NCBI GenBank assembly: GCA_910589665.1
Contig: CAJUTR010000012.1
Coordinates: 1 to 64,000, forward strand
Origin: an uncultured Eubacterium sp.
GTDB lineage: Bacteria > Bacillota > Clostridia > Lachnospirales > Lachnospiraceae
Direction: 5' to 3'
DNA: 64,000 nt
The notes under the pieces were generated by a model. That model had not been told where the DNA came from. It saw only the letters and a program-made list of their open reading frames with translations, and searched no databases. Shown piece by piece: positions 16,515 to 25,816 of the stretch. The translations under genes and the position numbers were made by a program. Numbering within the stretch: the stretch's first letter is position 1; each line of letters begins with the position of its first letter.

Positions 16515-18839
16515 ATGGCAGAAGATAGGCTTAGTGGTTTGATCGAGGAGTTTGATACAGGAGAACTGTCGCAGGACATCATCCCCCCGAACTTTACCGA
16601 TCCTGACGTTTTGTTCCGGGTGCTTAAGAAGATCATCTTATCGGATCATCCGGGAGAAGATTTGGATTTTATTACGCGGGCCTATGAGCTGGCGAAGGAA
16701 GCGCATAAGGATCAGAAACGAAAATCCGGCGAACCGTATTTGATCCACCCGGTGTGCGTCGCGATCATCCTTGCGCAGATCGATATGGATAAGGAAACGA
16801 TTGTCGGCGGACTGCTGCATGATGTGGTGGAGGATACGAAGTATACGGGCGAGGAGATCGCGCAGATGTTTGGAGAGGAGATCGCGCGGCTCGTGGACGG
16901 CGTTACGAAACTGACCCAGTTGAACTATTCGGCGGACAAGCTCGATGTCCAGGCGGAGAATCTGCGGAAGATGTTTTTGGCGATGGCGAAGGATATCCGC
17001 GTCGTCATTATCAAACTGGCCGACCGGCTCCATAATATGCGGACGCTGCAGTTTATGAAACCGGAAAAGCAGAAGGAAAAGGCGAGGGAGACGATGGATA
17101 TTTATGCTCCGATCGCTCACCGTCTCGGTATTTCAAAAGTGAAGGTCGAGCTGGATGATCTTTCGTTCCAGTATTTGGAGCCGGACGCCTATGCGGAACT
17201 GACTGAGAAATTTAATCATATGCGCGTGGAAAAAGAGACGTTTGTCAAAGATATCATGCTGGAAGTGCGCGAACATTTGGAGGAGGCAGGTATCAAGTCA
17301 ACGATCGACGGGCGTGTCAAGCATCTTTTTAGTATTTACCGCAAAATGGTAAACCAAAGTAAGACGCTTGAGCAGATCTACGATCTGTTTGCCGTCCGTA
17401 TCATTGTGGATACGGAACAGCAGTGCTATGCGGCGCTCGGTATCATCCACGAGATGTATAAACCGATCCCGGGACGTTTTAAGGACTACATAGCGATGCC
17501 GAAGGCAAATCATTACCAGTCGCTCCATACGACACTGATCAGTCCAGACGGACAGCCGTTCGAGATACAGATCCGGACGTATGAGATGCACCAGACAGCC
17601 GAATACGGTATTGCTGCGCATTGGAAATACAAAGAGAGCAAGGGAAGCGAACAGAGCGTAGGCAATGATGAGGCGAAGATGGCGTGGCTGCGGCAGATCC
17701 TCGAATGGCAGCGGGATATGGCGGACAATAAAGAGTTTCTGAACCTCATTAAAAGCGATCTGAACCTGTTTTCTGACAGCGTTTACTGTTTTACGCCGAA
17801 CGGGGATGTGAAGACGCTGCCGGCCGGCTCAACGCCGATCGATTTCGCGTACGCCGTCCACACGGCAGTCGGCAATAAGATGGTGGGGGCCAGGGTGAAT
17901 GGGAATATCGTGACGCTTGATTATCAGATCCAAAATGGCGACCAGATCGAGATTACGACGTCCCAAAACAGCAAAGGGCCGAGCAGGGACTGGCTTGCGA
18001 TCGCGCAGAGTACGCAGGCGAAAAATAAAATTAACCAGTGGTTTCGCTCCGAGTTTAAAGAAGAGAATATCGTGCGCGGAAAAGAACTTCTGGCGCTATA
18101 TGCCAAGACGAAGAATATTGATCTGTATAAATTGGTAAAGCCGGAGTATATCGAGGCATGCAAACGGAAATATGGTTTTAAGGACTGGGATTCCATCTGT
18201 GCCGCCATCGGACACGGCGGACTGAAGGAAGGCCAGGTGATCAATAAATTACAGTACGAGTATGATAAAAAGAATAAGAGGATCGTCTCCGATGAGCAGG
18301 TACTTGAGGTGATCGGAAGCGTCAAAGAGGCGAAGGTGGCGAAGGAGACGGGCAGTGCCAGTTCTTATACGAAGAGCAAGGGCGGTATCATTGTAGAAGG
18401 GCTGGATGATCTTGCCGTGCGTTTTTCGAGGTGCTGTAATCCGGTGCCGGGCGATGAGATCGTCGGATTTGTGACCCGCGGGCGAGGGCTTTCCATTCAC
18501 CGCACGGACTGCGTAAATATGATCAACCTCCCGACCGAGGAGAGAAACCGGCTGATCGAGGCGGAATGGAGTCCGGAGGCGAAGAAAAATGAGGAGTATT
18601 ATCCGGTTGAGATCGTTATTTATTCTTTTAACCGGAGCGGCGTGCTTTATGATGTATCGGGAATATTTACCGAAAATGGGATCGATGTAAAGTCGATGAA
18701 CGTCCGTACGTCAAAGCAGAACCGGGCCACGATCGTGGTTGGTTTTGAGACAAAGGGTGTGGAGCAGCTGAACAAGCTCGTGAAAAAGCTGCGTAATGTG
18801 GAGAGCATCATTGACATCGAGAGACGCAGCAATGGATAG
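16515..18839 (+). CDS. rsh: Bifunctional (p)ppGpp synthetase/hydrolase, RelA/SpoT family
   Basis: The 774-residue protein makes and degrades the alarmone ppGpp. In order: an N-terminal HD hydrolase domain with LLHDVVEDTKY (His102, Asp103) and the preceding SGEPYLIHPV; a synthetase domain starting IKSTIDGRVKHLFSIYRKM and containing DLFAVRIIV and PKANHYQSLHTTL; a TGS domain (VYCFTPNGDVKTLPAGSTPIDFAYAVHT); a conserved Cys-containing segment (FSRCCNPVPGDEIVGF); and a C-terminal ACT domain. Both catalytic halves look intact, so it is the long bifunctional Firmicutes form. ATG 16515 is chosen because it lies downstream of the promoter and is preceded by AAAGGA. The MBL gene follows after 34 nt and is probably co-transcribed. 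Confidence 0.96.
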   Translation: MAEDRLSGLIEEFDTGELSQDIIPPNFTDPDVLFRVLKKIILSDHPGEDLDFITRAYELAKEAHKDQKRKSGEPYLIHPVCVAIILAQIDMDKETIVGGLLHDVVEDTKYTGEEIAQMFGEEIARLVDGVTKLTQLNYSADKLDVQAENLRKMFLAMAKDIRVVIIKLADRLHNMRTLQFMKPEKQKEKARETMDIYAPIAHRLGISKVKVELDDLSFQYLEPDAYAELTEKFNHMRVEKETFVKDIMLEVREHLEEAGIKSTIDGRVKHLFSIYRKMVNQSKTLEQIYDLFAVRIIVDTEQQCYAALGIIHEMYKPIPGRFKDYIAMPKANHYQSLHTTLISPDGQPFEIQIRTYEMHQTAEYGIAAHWKYKESKGSEQSVGNDEAKMAWLRQILEWQRDMADNKEFLNLIKSDLNLFSDSVYCFTPNGDVKTLPAGSTPIDFAYAVHTAVGNKMVGARVNGNIVTLDYQIQNGDQIEITTSQNSKGPSRDWLAIAQSTQAKNKINQWFRSEFKEENIVRGKELLALYAKTKNIDLYKLVKPEYIEACKRKYGFKDWDSICAAIGHGGLKEGQVINKLQYEYDKKNKRIVSDEQVLEVIGSVKEAKVAKETGSASSYTKSKGGIIVEGLDDLAVRFSRCCNPVPGDEIVGFVTRGRGLSIHRTDCVNMINLPTEERNRLIEAEWSPEAKKNEEYYPVEIVIYSFNRSGVLYDVSGIFTENGIDVKSMNVRTSKQNRATIVVGFETKGVEQLNKLVKKLRNVESIIDIERRSNG

Positions 18840-18873
18840 ATTGAGAAACGAAACAGTGAGACGGAGGGAAAAT

Positions 18874-19515
18874 ATGGAACAGAGTGAGATCATTGTTGAT
18901 TCTACTGTTGTAGGAGGTGTGGGGACGAATTGTTTTATCGTGCGCCGGGTAGACAGTAATCGGTGTGTCGTGATAGATCCGGGGGACGACGGGGCGAGGA
19001 TCAGCCGGTTTATCCGTGGCAACCAGTTGATTTTGGAAGATATTTTACTGACCCACGGACATTTTGACCACATCTTAGGTGTGTCGGAGCTGGTATCAGG
19101 ATCGGGAGGCCGCGTGTGCATTTATGAGGGAGAAGAAACATTGCTCGGAGACGCTGGTTTGAACGTGTCGGAAATGACGGGCAGACCGGTTAGCCTGCGG
19201 GCGGATGTGCTCTTAAAGGATGGACAGGTATATAAAACCGCGGGCATGGAATTCCAGGTGATCCATACGCCAGGACATACAAAGGGAAGCTGTTGTTATT
19301 ATCTGGAGCATGAAAAAGCATTATTCTGCGGCGATACCCTGTTTTTTGAATCGGTCGGCCGCACGGATCTGCCGACGGGAAACGGCCGTGAACTGATCGC
19401 ATCGCTGCGGGAGAAAGTACTTGTCCTCCCGGATGATGTGAAAGTATATACCGGCCACGGCCCTGTTACGGAGATCGGATATGAGAAGGAAAATAACCCG
19501 TACGTCTCGATCTGA
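18874..19515 (+). CDS. MBL-fold metallohydrolase, glyoxalase II-like
   Basis: A 213-residue metallo-beta-lactamase-fold hydrolase. The metal motif THGHFDH is present, with further ligands in HTPGHTKGSCCYYL, FCGDTLF and VYTGHGPVTEIG. The overall layout is that of hydroxyacylglutathione hydrolase-like proteins. In Firmicutes this gene commonly follows rsh and precedes hemZ/hisS, as here. The start at ATG 18874 has GGAGGG 5 nt upstream. An in-frame ATG at 18832 overlapping the rsh stop is less likely. The real substrate is unknown for this subgroup. Confidence 0.88.
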   Translation: MEQSEIIVDSTVVGGVGTNCFIVRRVDSNRCVVIDPGDDGARISRFIRGNQLILEDILLTHGHFDHILGVSELVSGSGGRVCIYEGEETLLGDAGLNVSEMTGRPVSLRADVLLKDGQVYKTAGMEFQVIHTPGHTKGSCCYYLEHEKALFCGDTLFFESVGRTDLPTGNGRELIASLREKVLVLPDDVKVYTGHGPVTEIGYEKENNPYVSI

Positions 19516-19529
19516 CCGGCGGATCGACT

Positions 19530-19586
19530 GCATTTTATGCGCAAAAAGGCCACGGAGCTGAAGTTCCGTGGAGAAATGAAGGACAT
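19530..19586 (+). repeat. Leader hairpin element 1 (before hemZ)
   Basis: The sequence runs CTGC, T-rich, ATGCGCAAAAA, then a hairpin (ACGGAGCT pairing with AGTTCCGT), then a GA-rich ribosome-binding region. A closely similar element lies before hisS (21046-21103) and a shortened one before aspS. It is transcribed within the operon. Confidence 0.55.
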
Positions 19587-19587
19587 T

Positions 19588-21102
19588 ATGATACAGATTA
19601 CGATAAAGGATAAAGAATTTTCCTATGATATGACGGCGCTTGCCCAGGCGTTTTTTCCAGAGAAGAAATGCGTCATCCAGGAGGATGAGAAGTGGCGCGG
19701 AAGGGACGGATATACGGTATGCTGGGAGATTGACGGTGAGAGGGTATTTGAGCATTTTGAGCCGTCGCCCTATACGAAAAACGATGTGAAGCGGCAGGTG
19801 TATGATTTTTTATGCCAGTATGCAAAGAAAAAGCTGCCTTGGGGCATATTGACCGGCGTTCGTCCGGCGAAGATCCCGCTGCGTATGTTGGCAGAGGGCA
19901 GGCGGGAAGAAGAAATCATCTGCCTTTTGCAGCAGGAATACCGGTGCAGTCCAGAAAAGACAGCGCTCGTATTAGATGTGGCGAAACGCGAGTATGCCCT
20001 CGCGGGCGGGATCGACCATGAAAACAGCCGTTGTCTCTACATCGGCATTCCGTTTTGCCCGAGCATTTGCGCGTATTGTTCGTTTTCTTCGTATCCGGCG
20101 GGGCAGTATGCGGGACGGATGGACGCGTATTTGGACGCGATCGAACAGGAACTTTCCTATGTGGCGAAAACGCTTGCAGGAAAGAAGCTGCAGGCGGTCT
20201 ATATCGGCGGCGGCACGCCGACCGCGCTGCATGACCAGGCGTTTGCCAGGCTGCTTGACATGGTTGACCAGTATCTGCCGATGGAGGAAGTAGCGGAGTA
20301 TACGGTCGAAGCCGGGCGGCCGGACAGCATCTCGGAGGAAAAACTCCACGGCATGAAAGAGCACCGGGTTTCCCGCATCTCGATCAACCCGCAGAGTATG
20401 AAGCAGCACACGCTGGATCTGCTGGGGAGGAAGCATTCGGTCGAGGATGTGAAACGCGTCTATGCGAGAGCAAGAGAACTCGGTTTTGATAATATCAATA
20501 TGGATCTGATCGCGGGCCTGCCGGAGGAGACGCCGGCGGATTTTAAACAGACGCTCGAAGAGATCGTCCGTATGGAACCGGACAGCGTTACCGTTCATAC
20601 GCTCGTGATCAAGCGGGCGTCGCAGATGCGCCGGGAGCAGATGGAGCAGGGAAACGGCCGAAGAGAAGAGGACTGCCGCACTGGAACGATGCTAAAAGAA
20701 AACCGTTGTATCGCAGCGATGCAGGACGAGGCGGAGGCGTTTTTACGGGAGCACGGCTACGGGCCATATTATATGTACCGACAGAAGAACAAGGCATTTA
20801 CGACATGGAATACGAACCAGGAAAATGTAGCCTACGCAAAACCCGGAAAAGAATGCCTGTATAATATCGTGATGATGGAGGAACTCGAAACGGTGCTGGC
20901 GCTCGGCAGCGGCGGTTCCAGTAAAATTATGTTTCACGAGGAGAACCGGATGGAGCGGGTGGAAAACGTAAAAAATGTAGAACAATATATCGAGCGCATA
21001 GATGAGATGATCCGGCGGAAACAGAAGTTTCTGCCTGACACAAAGCTGCTTTATGCGCAAAAAAGCAACGGAACCGAGGTTCCGCGCAGAAAAGAGGTAT
21101 GA
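19588..21102 (+). CDS. hemZ: HemZ, coproporphyrinogen III oxidase-like radical SAM protein
   Basis: A 504-residue radical SAM protein of the HemN/HemZ group. The iron-sulfur motif CPSICAYC places Cys157, Cys161 and Cys164. Other family blocks are YIGGGTPTAL (SAM-binding region), EAGRPDSI, RISINPQSM and NMDLIAGLPEE. The N-terminal 130 residues are the HemZ-specific extension. HemZ in Bacillus has been linked to oxygen-independent haem synthesis. Its exact reaction in anaerobes is not certain. ATG 19588 follows GAAGGA and matches the family start; an in-frame ATG at 19537 lies inside the leader hairpin element. The hisS start codon follows one base after the stop. Confidence 0.9.
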   Translation: MIQITIKDKEFSYDMTALAQAFFPEKKCVIQEDEKWRGRDGYTVCWEIDGERVFEHFEPSPYTKNDVKRQVYDFLCQYAKKKLPWGILTGVRPAKIPLRMLAEGRREEEIICLLQQEYRCSPEKTALVLDVAKREYALAGGIDHENSRCLYIGIPFCPSICAYCSFSSYPAGQYAGRMDAYLDAIEQELSYVAKTLAGKKLQAVYIGGGTPTALHDQAFARLLDMVDQYLPMEEVAEYTVEAGRPDSISEEKLHGMKEHRVSRISINPQSMKQHTLDLLGRKHSVEDVKRVYARARELGFDNINMDLIAGLPEETPADFKQTLEEIVRMEPDSVTVHTLVIKRASQMRREQMEQGNGRREEDCRTGTMLKENRCIAAMQDEAEAFLREHGYGPYYMYRQKNKAFTTWNTNQENVAYAKPGKECLYNIVMMEELETVLALGSGGSSKIMFHEENRMERVENVKNVEQYIERIDEMIRRKQKFLPDTKLLYAQKSNGTEVPRRKEV

Positions 21103-21103
21103 A
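21046..21103 (+). repeat. Leader hairpin element 2 (before hisS)
   Basis: It repeats element 1: CTGC, TTTATGCGCAAAAAA, then CGGAACC pairing with GGTTCCG, closed by an outer GCGC/GCGC stem, then AGAAAAGAGG, the hisS ribosome binding site. It overlaps the last codons of hemZ. Confidence 0.55.
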
Positions 21104-22351
21104 ATGGCACTGAAAAAGAAACCGGTCACGGGGATGAAAGATATTCTTCCGAAGGAGATGGAAATTCGTGACTATGTGATCGGACTGATCAAAGAAACGT
21201 ATGGCATGTTTGGTTTTTCTTCGATTGAGACGCCCTGCGTCGAGCACATCGAGAGTCTGACGAACAAACAGGGAGGAGAAAATGAAAAACTGATCTTTAA
21301 GATTTTGAAGCGGGGGGAAAAGCTGAAGCTTGATACGGCGGAATGTGAGGCGGATCTTGTTGACAGTGGACTTCGGTACGATCTTACCGTACCGCTCTCC
21401 CGTTATTATGCGAACCACGCCAATGAGCTGGGGGCGCCGTTTAAAGCACTTCAGATGGGAAATGTATGGCGGGCTGACCGGCCGCAGCGCGGACGTTTCC
21501 GCCAGTTTATGCAGTGTGATATCGATATTTTGGGCGAACCTTCGATTCTGGCAGAGATCGAACTGATCCAGGCGACGACGACGCTGCTCGGAAAGCTCGG
21601 ATTTCAAAAGTTTACGATCCGCATCAATAACCGGAAGCTGTTAAAAGCGATGGCTGCCTACTGCGGGTTTGCCGAGCAGGATTATGATAATGTTTTTATT
21701 ACGCTCGATAAAATGGATAAGATCGGCATGGAAGGTGTGGAGGAAGAACTTCTCGGCGCTGGGTACGAAAAGCAGGCAGTGGATAAATGCCTGTCCTTTT
21801 TCAAAACGGTGAGTAATGATGTCGAGGGCGTCCGTTACGCAAAAGAACTGCTGGGCATTTATTTGGAAGAGGGAACAGCAGAGGATCTGGAAACGATCCT
21901 TTCGATGGTAGAGGACATCAAGACGGCCGATTTTAATATGATATTTGATCCGACGCTCGTGCGCGGTATGGGATACTATACAGGGCCGATCTTCGAGATC
22001 GCGATGGATGAATTCGGCGGTTCGGTCGGCGGCGGCGGACGTTATGATGAGATGATCGGGAAATTCACAGGCAGCGATACGTGCGCGTGCGGATTTTCCA
22101 TCGGATTTGAGAGGATCGTCATGCTCCTTTTAGAACGAGATTTTGAAGTGCCATCGGCGGCGGGGAAAAAGGCGTTTCTCGTCGATAAGAAGGCGTCCCC
22201 TGACCGTCTGAAAGAGGTGCTCGTGCTGGCGGCAAAAGAAAGGAAAGCCGGATATAAGGTGAGCATTAACGTGATGAAGAAAAATAAGAAATTCCAGAAG
22301 GAACAACTGGCAAAAGATGGGTATTTGGATATTCAGGAGTTTTTTGCCTAA
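21104..22351 (+). CDS. hisS: Histidyl-tRNA synthetase
   Basis: Charges tRNA-His. The 415-residue length fits bacterial class II HisRS. Motif 2 lies in LQMGNVWRADRPQRGRFRQF, the histidine-A region is GMGYYTGPIFE, and motif 3 is CGFSIGFERI; the start MALKKKPVTGMKDILPKE is typical. ATG 21104 is preceded by AGAGG 6 nt upstream and overlaps nothing but the hemZ stop neighbourhood. It forms an operon with hemZ and aspS. The leader element is not a T-box, as no specifier loop or TGGNACC-type box is seen. Confidence 0.96.
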   Translation: MALKKKPVTGMKDILPKEMEIRDYVIGLIKETYGMFGFSSIETPCVEHIESLTNKQGGENEKLIFKILKRGEKLKLDTAECEADLVDSGLRYDLTVPLSRYYANHANELGAPFKALQMGNVWRADRPQRGRFRQFMQCDIDILGEPSILAEIELIQATTTLLGKLGFQKFTIRINNRKLLKAMAAYCGFAEQDYDNVFITLDKMDKIGMEGVEEELLGAGYEKQAVDKCLSFFKTVSNDVEGVRYAKELLGIYLEEGTAEDLETILSMVEDIKTADFNMIFDPTLVRGMGYYTGPIFEIAMDEFGGSVGGGGRYDEMIGKFTGSDTCACGFSIGFERIVMLLLERDFEVPSAAGKKAFLVDKKASPDRLKEVLVLAAKERKAGYKVSINVMKKNKKFQKEQLAKDGYLDIQEFFA

Positions 22352-22395
22352 AAAATAGATAGGCGCAAAAAACGTGCGCAGAAAAGAGGATAAGG
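22352..22395 (+). repeat. Leader element 3 (before aspS, shortened form)
   Basis: GGCGCAAAAAACGTGCGCAG forms a GCGC/GCGC hairpin. It is followed by AAAAGAGGATAAGG, the same layout and flanking words as the hisS leader but without the inner hairpin. Confidence 0.4.
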
Positions 22396-24186
22396 ATGGC
22401 AGAATCAATGAAAGGCCTGCGGCGGACATGCCGGTGTGCGGAACTTACGGAGGAGCAGATCGGGCAGACCGTGACCGTGATGGGCTGGGTACAGAAAAGC
22501 AGAAATAAGGGCGGTATCATTTTCGTGGACCTCCGCGACCGCACCGGGATCATACAGATGATTTTTGAGCAGGGGGAGACGGCAGAAGAGGCATTTGAGA
22601 AGGCGGCGAAACTGCGCGCGGAGTTTGTTGTGGCCGTGACAGGTTTGGTGGAACATCGCTCGGGGGCCGTGAATGAAAATCTACTGACCGGATCGATCGA
22701 GGTGCGGGCAAAGGAGATTCGCATTCTCTCGGAGTCGGAGACACCCCCGTTTCCGATCGAGGAGAACAGCCGCACGAAAGACGACATCCGGCTTCATTAT
22801 CGGTTTTTGGATCTAAGGCGTCCGGATCTGCAGCGGAATCTCATGATGCGCAGCCAGATCGCGATGCTTACGAGACAATTCCTGGCAGAAGAGGGTTTTT
22901 TGGAGATTGAGACGCCGATGCTGACGAAGAGTACGCCGGAGGGCGCCAGGGATTATCTAGTGCCGAGCCGCGTTCACCCAGGCAGTTTTTACGCGCTCCC
23001 TCAGTCGCCGCAGTTGTTTAAGCAGCTTTTGATGTGTTCCGGGTACGACCAGTATTTCCAGATCACAAAATGTTTCCGCGACGAGGATCTTCGCGCTGAC
23101 CGGCAGCCGGAGTTTACGCAGATCGATATGGAACTTTCCTTTGTAGACGAAGATGATGTGATCGATGTGAATGAGCGTCTGTTGAAAAAGTTATGGAAAG
23201 ATGTGCTCGGAGAGGAACTCACGGTGCCATTTCCGCGTATGACCTGGCAGGAAGCGATGGACCGTTTTGGGTCGGATAAGCCCGATACGCGGTTTGGCAT
23301 GGAACTTTGTAATGTGACGGAACTCGTTGAGGATTGTGGGTTCGGCGTCTTTACCAGCGCGGTTGCTGCGGGCGGTTCCGTGCGGGGCATCAATGCGAAG
23401 GGGCAGGGAGCAATGCCGCGCAAGAAGATTGATAAACTTGTAGATTTCGCGAAGGATTTCGGAGCAAAAGGACTGGCTTATGTAAGCATACAGCCAGATG
23501 GAAGTTTGAAATCTTCATTTGCCAAATTTATGACCGAGGATGAACTTCAAGCGCTCGTGAAGGCGATGGACGGGGAGCCAGGCGATCTTCTTTTGTTTGC
23601 TGCGGATAAGGATAAAGTCGTTTACGATGTGCTTGGAAACCTGCGTCTGGAACTTGCAAGACAGCTGGAGCTTCTCGATAAAAATACGTATCATTTCCTG
23701 TGGGTCACGGAATTCCCGCTTTTGGAGTACAACGAGGATCTCGGGCGCTATCAGGCGATGCACCACCCGTTTACGATGCCGATGGAGGAGGATCTTTTGC
23801 TGATCGACCAGGAGCCCGGGAAAGTGCGGGCGAAAGCATATGATATCGTGCTGAATGGTACAGAACTCGGCGGAGGATCGGTGCGTATCCACCAGAATGA
23901 TATACAGGAGAAAATGTTTGAATGTCTTGGCTTTTCGAAAGAAGCGGCAAGAGAGCAGTTTGGTTTCCTGCTGCGTGCGTTTGAGTACGGTGTGCCGCCT
24001 CATGCGGGACTTGCCTACGGGTTTGACCGTCTCGTGATGCTGATGGCAAAAGAGGATAATATCCGCGAGGTGATCGCCTTCCCGAAAGTAAAAGACGCGT
24101 CGTGTCCGCTGACGGATGCGCCGGATGTTGTAGACGAAAAGCAGTTAGAGGAACTTTGTATCATGACGAAACTTGGGGAAATATAG
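22396..24186 (+). CDS. aspS: Aspartyl-tRNA synthetase
   Basis: The 596-residue product is a bacterial-type class IIb AspRS. The N-terminal OB-fold anticodon-binding domain covers about 1-110 (VTVMGWVQKSRNKGGIIFVDLRDRTG). The catalytic core carries YRFLDLRRPDLQ, RDYLVPSR, the PQSPQLFKQLLM block and motif 2 FRDEDLRADRQPEFTQIDME. The GAD insertion domain is at about 280-420. Motif 3 is GLAYGFDRLVML near the C-terminus. It is the third gene of the hemZ-hisS-aspS run, 44 nt after hisS. Confidence 0.97.
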   Translation: MAESMKGLRRTCRCAELTEEQIGQTVTVMGWVQKSRNKGGIIFVDLRDRTGIIQMIFEQGETAEEAFEKAAKLRAEFVVAVTGLVEHRSGAVNENLLTGSIEVRAKEIRILSESETPPFPIEENSRTKDDIRLHYRFLDLRRPDLQRNLMMRSQIAMLTRQFLAEEGFLEIETPMLTKSTPEGARDYLVPSRVHPGSFYALPQSPQLFKQLLMCSGYDQYFQITKCFRDEDLRADRQPEFTQIDMELSFVDEDDVIDVNERLLKKLWKDVLGEELTVPFPRMTWQEAMDRFGSDKPDTRFGMELCNVTELVEDCGFGVFTSAVAAGGSVRGINAKGQGAMPRKKIDKLVDFAKDFGAKGLAYVSIQPDGSLKSSFAKFMTEDELQALVKAMDGEPGDLLLFAADKDKVVYDVLGNLRLELARQLELLDKNTYHFLWVTEFPLLEYNEDLGRYQAMHHPFTMPMEEDLLLIDQEPGKVRAKAYDIVLNGTELGGGSVRIHQNDIQEKMFECLGFSKEAAREQFGFLLRAFEYGVPPHAGLAYGFDRLVMLMAKEDNIREVIAFPKVKDASCPLTDAPDVVDEKQLEELCIMTKLGEI

Positions 24187-24209
24187 GAAAGAGTCAGGAG
24201 GAATGAATC

Positions 24210-25247
24210 GTGAGTGTGCAGGCAAAAAAATTTGGGACAACAAAAAATGGGGAAGAAGTGACATGTTATACGCTGGAGAATAAAAATGGCATAAAGGCAG
24301 GATTTATTGATTTCGGTGCGATCATCGTATCACTGTTAGTGCCAGACCGGGACGGCAAGCTTGACGACGTGGTGCTTGGATTTGATGATGTGGCTGGGTA
24401 TGAGGCAAACGGCTGTTTCTTTGGCGCCCTGATCGGAAGGCATGGAAACCGGATCGGCGGCGCATCATTTGAGCTAAACGGCGTCACCTATGAATTGGAA
24501 AAAAATGATGGCGAAAATAATCTGCACGGTGGAACACCGGGGTATCACAAAGTGATGTATCAGGCAGAGACGAGTGACGACAGCGTGACGTTTTTCCGCA
24601 CGAGTCCGCATATGGAACAGGGGTATCCCGGAAATCTCGACCTCCGCGTGACATATACGCTGACGGACGACAATGAACTGAAGATCACGTATACGGCAAA
24701 ATCGGATCAGGATACGCTGTGCAATATGACGAACCATTCTTACTTTAATCTGCAAGGACATGACGGCGGCGAGATCACGGGTCACAACGTGTGGATCAAG
24801 GCGAATGGATTTACCGAGACGAGTGACGATCTGATCCCGAATGGAAATATCGTGGATGTGACGGGAACGCCCATGGATTTCCGCACGAAAAAGGCGATTG
24901 GCGACGATATCGCGGCCGAATACAAGCCTCTCGTGATCGCAGGCGGTTATGATCATAATTACGCGCTGGATAAAAAATCCGGAGCGGTGGAGAAAGTTGC
25001 GGAGCTTTCGGAGGATCGATCCGGGCGCACGATGGAGGTCTATACCGATCTTCCGGGTATGCAGCTCTATACGGGAAATTTTATCGAAAAAGAGAATGGA
25101 AAAGGCGGAACCGTATACACGAAGAGAAACGGCGTTTGCTTTGAGACGCAGTTTTTCCCGAATTCGATTCATGTCCCATCCTTTGACTCGTGCGTGTTAA
25201 AAGCCGGCGAGACATTTACATCAACGACGATCTATCGATTTTGCTAA
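24210..25247 (+). CDS. galM: Aldose 1-epimerase (mutarotase)
   Basis: The 345-residue protein interconverts alpha and beta anomers of galactose or glucose. Motifs seen: FGALIGRHGNRI, NNLHGGTPGYHK, the catalytic histidine region CNMTNHSYFNLQGH, GGYDHNYALD, and the C-terminal FETQFFPNSIH with the catalytic glutamate. The GTG start at 24210 has an AGGAGG-type site about 7 nt upstream. It lies 23 nt after aspS and may be read from that operon; no terminator is seen between. No galactose genes adjoin it. Confidence 0.93.
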   Translation: MSVQAKKFGTTKNGEEVTCYTLENKNGIKAGFIDFGAIIVSLLVPDRDGKLDDVVLGFDDVAGYEANGCFFGALIGRHGNRIGGASFELNGVTYELEKNDGENNLHGGTPGYHKVMYQAETSDDSVTFFRTSPHMEQGYPGNLDLRVTYTLTDDNELKITYTAKSDQDTLCNMTNHSYFNLQGHDGGEITGHNVWIKANGFTETSDDLIPNGNIVDVTGTPMDFRTKKAIGDDIAAEYKPLVIAGGYDHNYALDKKSGAVEKVAELSEDRSGRTMEVYTDLPGMQLYTGNFIEKENGKGGTVYTKRNGVCFETQFFPNSIHVPSFDSCVLKAGETFTSTTIYRFC

Positions 25248-25387
25248 AATGCGGCATTCGTTTTCAAGCAAGATGTGAGCGTACCATACACCGTCCTGGG
25301 CCGAAAAAATTTTCTTCCCTTAGTATAACCGAACAAGGTCTCGGCGAATACTATAAGGATAAGGATAGAAACCGAAGGAGAAAAAAT

Positions 25388-25816
25388 GTGAATAGTGTTC
25401 TGGGGAAATTGATCCAAAAGGAATTTGGGAGAAATAAATATAAAGCTTATTGTAATAAGTTAGACCGGAAAGAGTGTATGGACATTTTCTGCGATATTTA
25501 CCTGGATCTCAACCAGAGTTCGGAGGAGTATCTCAGTGACCGGCTCCTGAATCTTTTGCGGACCGTCCAGCTTTCCGTTAAGATCAGCCAGATCTTCTTT
25601 TATATCACGGCAGGATTTGTTGTCGGTATTTTGGCGCTGACGCTGATGCCGGCAATCCTGGAAGTGAAAGTGACGGCGATGGGTATTCTGATGGCACTGT
25701 ACCTGTTCAAGCTGACAGAGTATGTGACGAACCGGTACTGTGATCGGGATGTCCGGCTAGTCCTCATTTATAAGACGGCGTTGTTCCACTTGTTGTCGGA
25801 TGAGGGCAAAGTATGA
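25388..25816 (+). CDS. Small membrane protein of unknown function
   Basis: The 142-residue product is not recognised. It has a charged N-terminal half (about 1-68) and two adjacent hydrophobic segments at about 72-97 and 98-116, then a polar tail. The open frame extends upstream to 25190, but GTG 25388 is the best start, with GGAG 7 nt upstream; the upstream part overlaps galM and reads as non-coding. Its stop overlaps the next start (ATGA), so it is translationally coupled to the haemolysin III-like gene. The 140-nt gap before it contains nothing I can name. Confidence 0.65.
   Translation: MNSVLGKLIQKEFGRNKYKAYCNKLDRKECMDIFCDIYLDLNQSSEEYLSDRLLNLLRTVQLSVKISQIFFYITAGFVVGILALTLMPAILEVKVTAMGILMALYLFKLTEYVTNRYCDRDVRLVLIYKTALFHLLSDEGKV

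Noticed and set aside
21046..21103. T-box riboswitch before hisS
   Set aside because: HisS is often T-box controlled, but there is no specifier loop, no TGGNACC-type box and no terminator/antiterminator pair; only a short hairpin repeated before hemZ.
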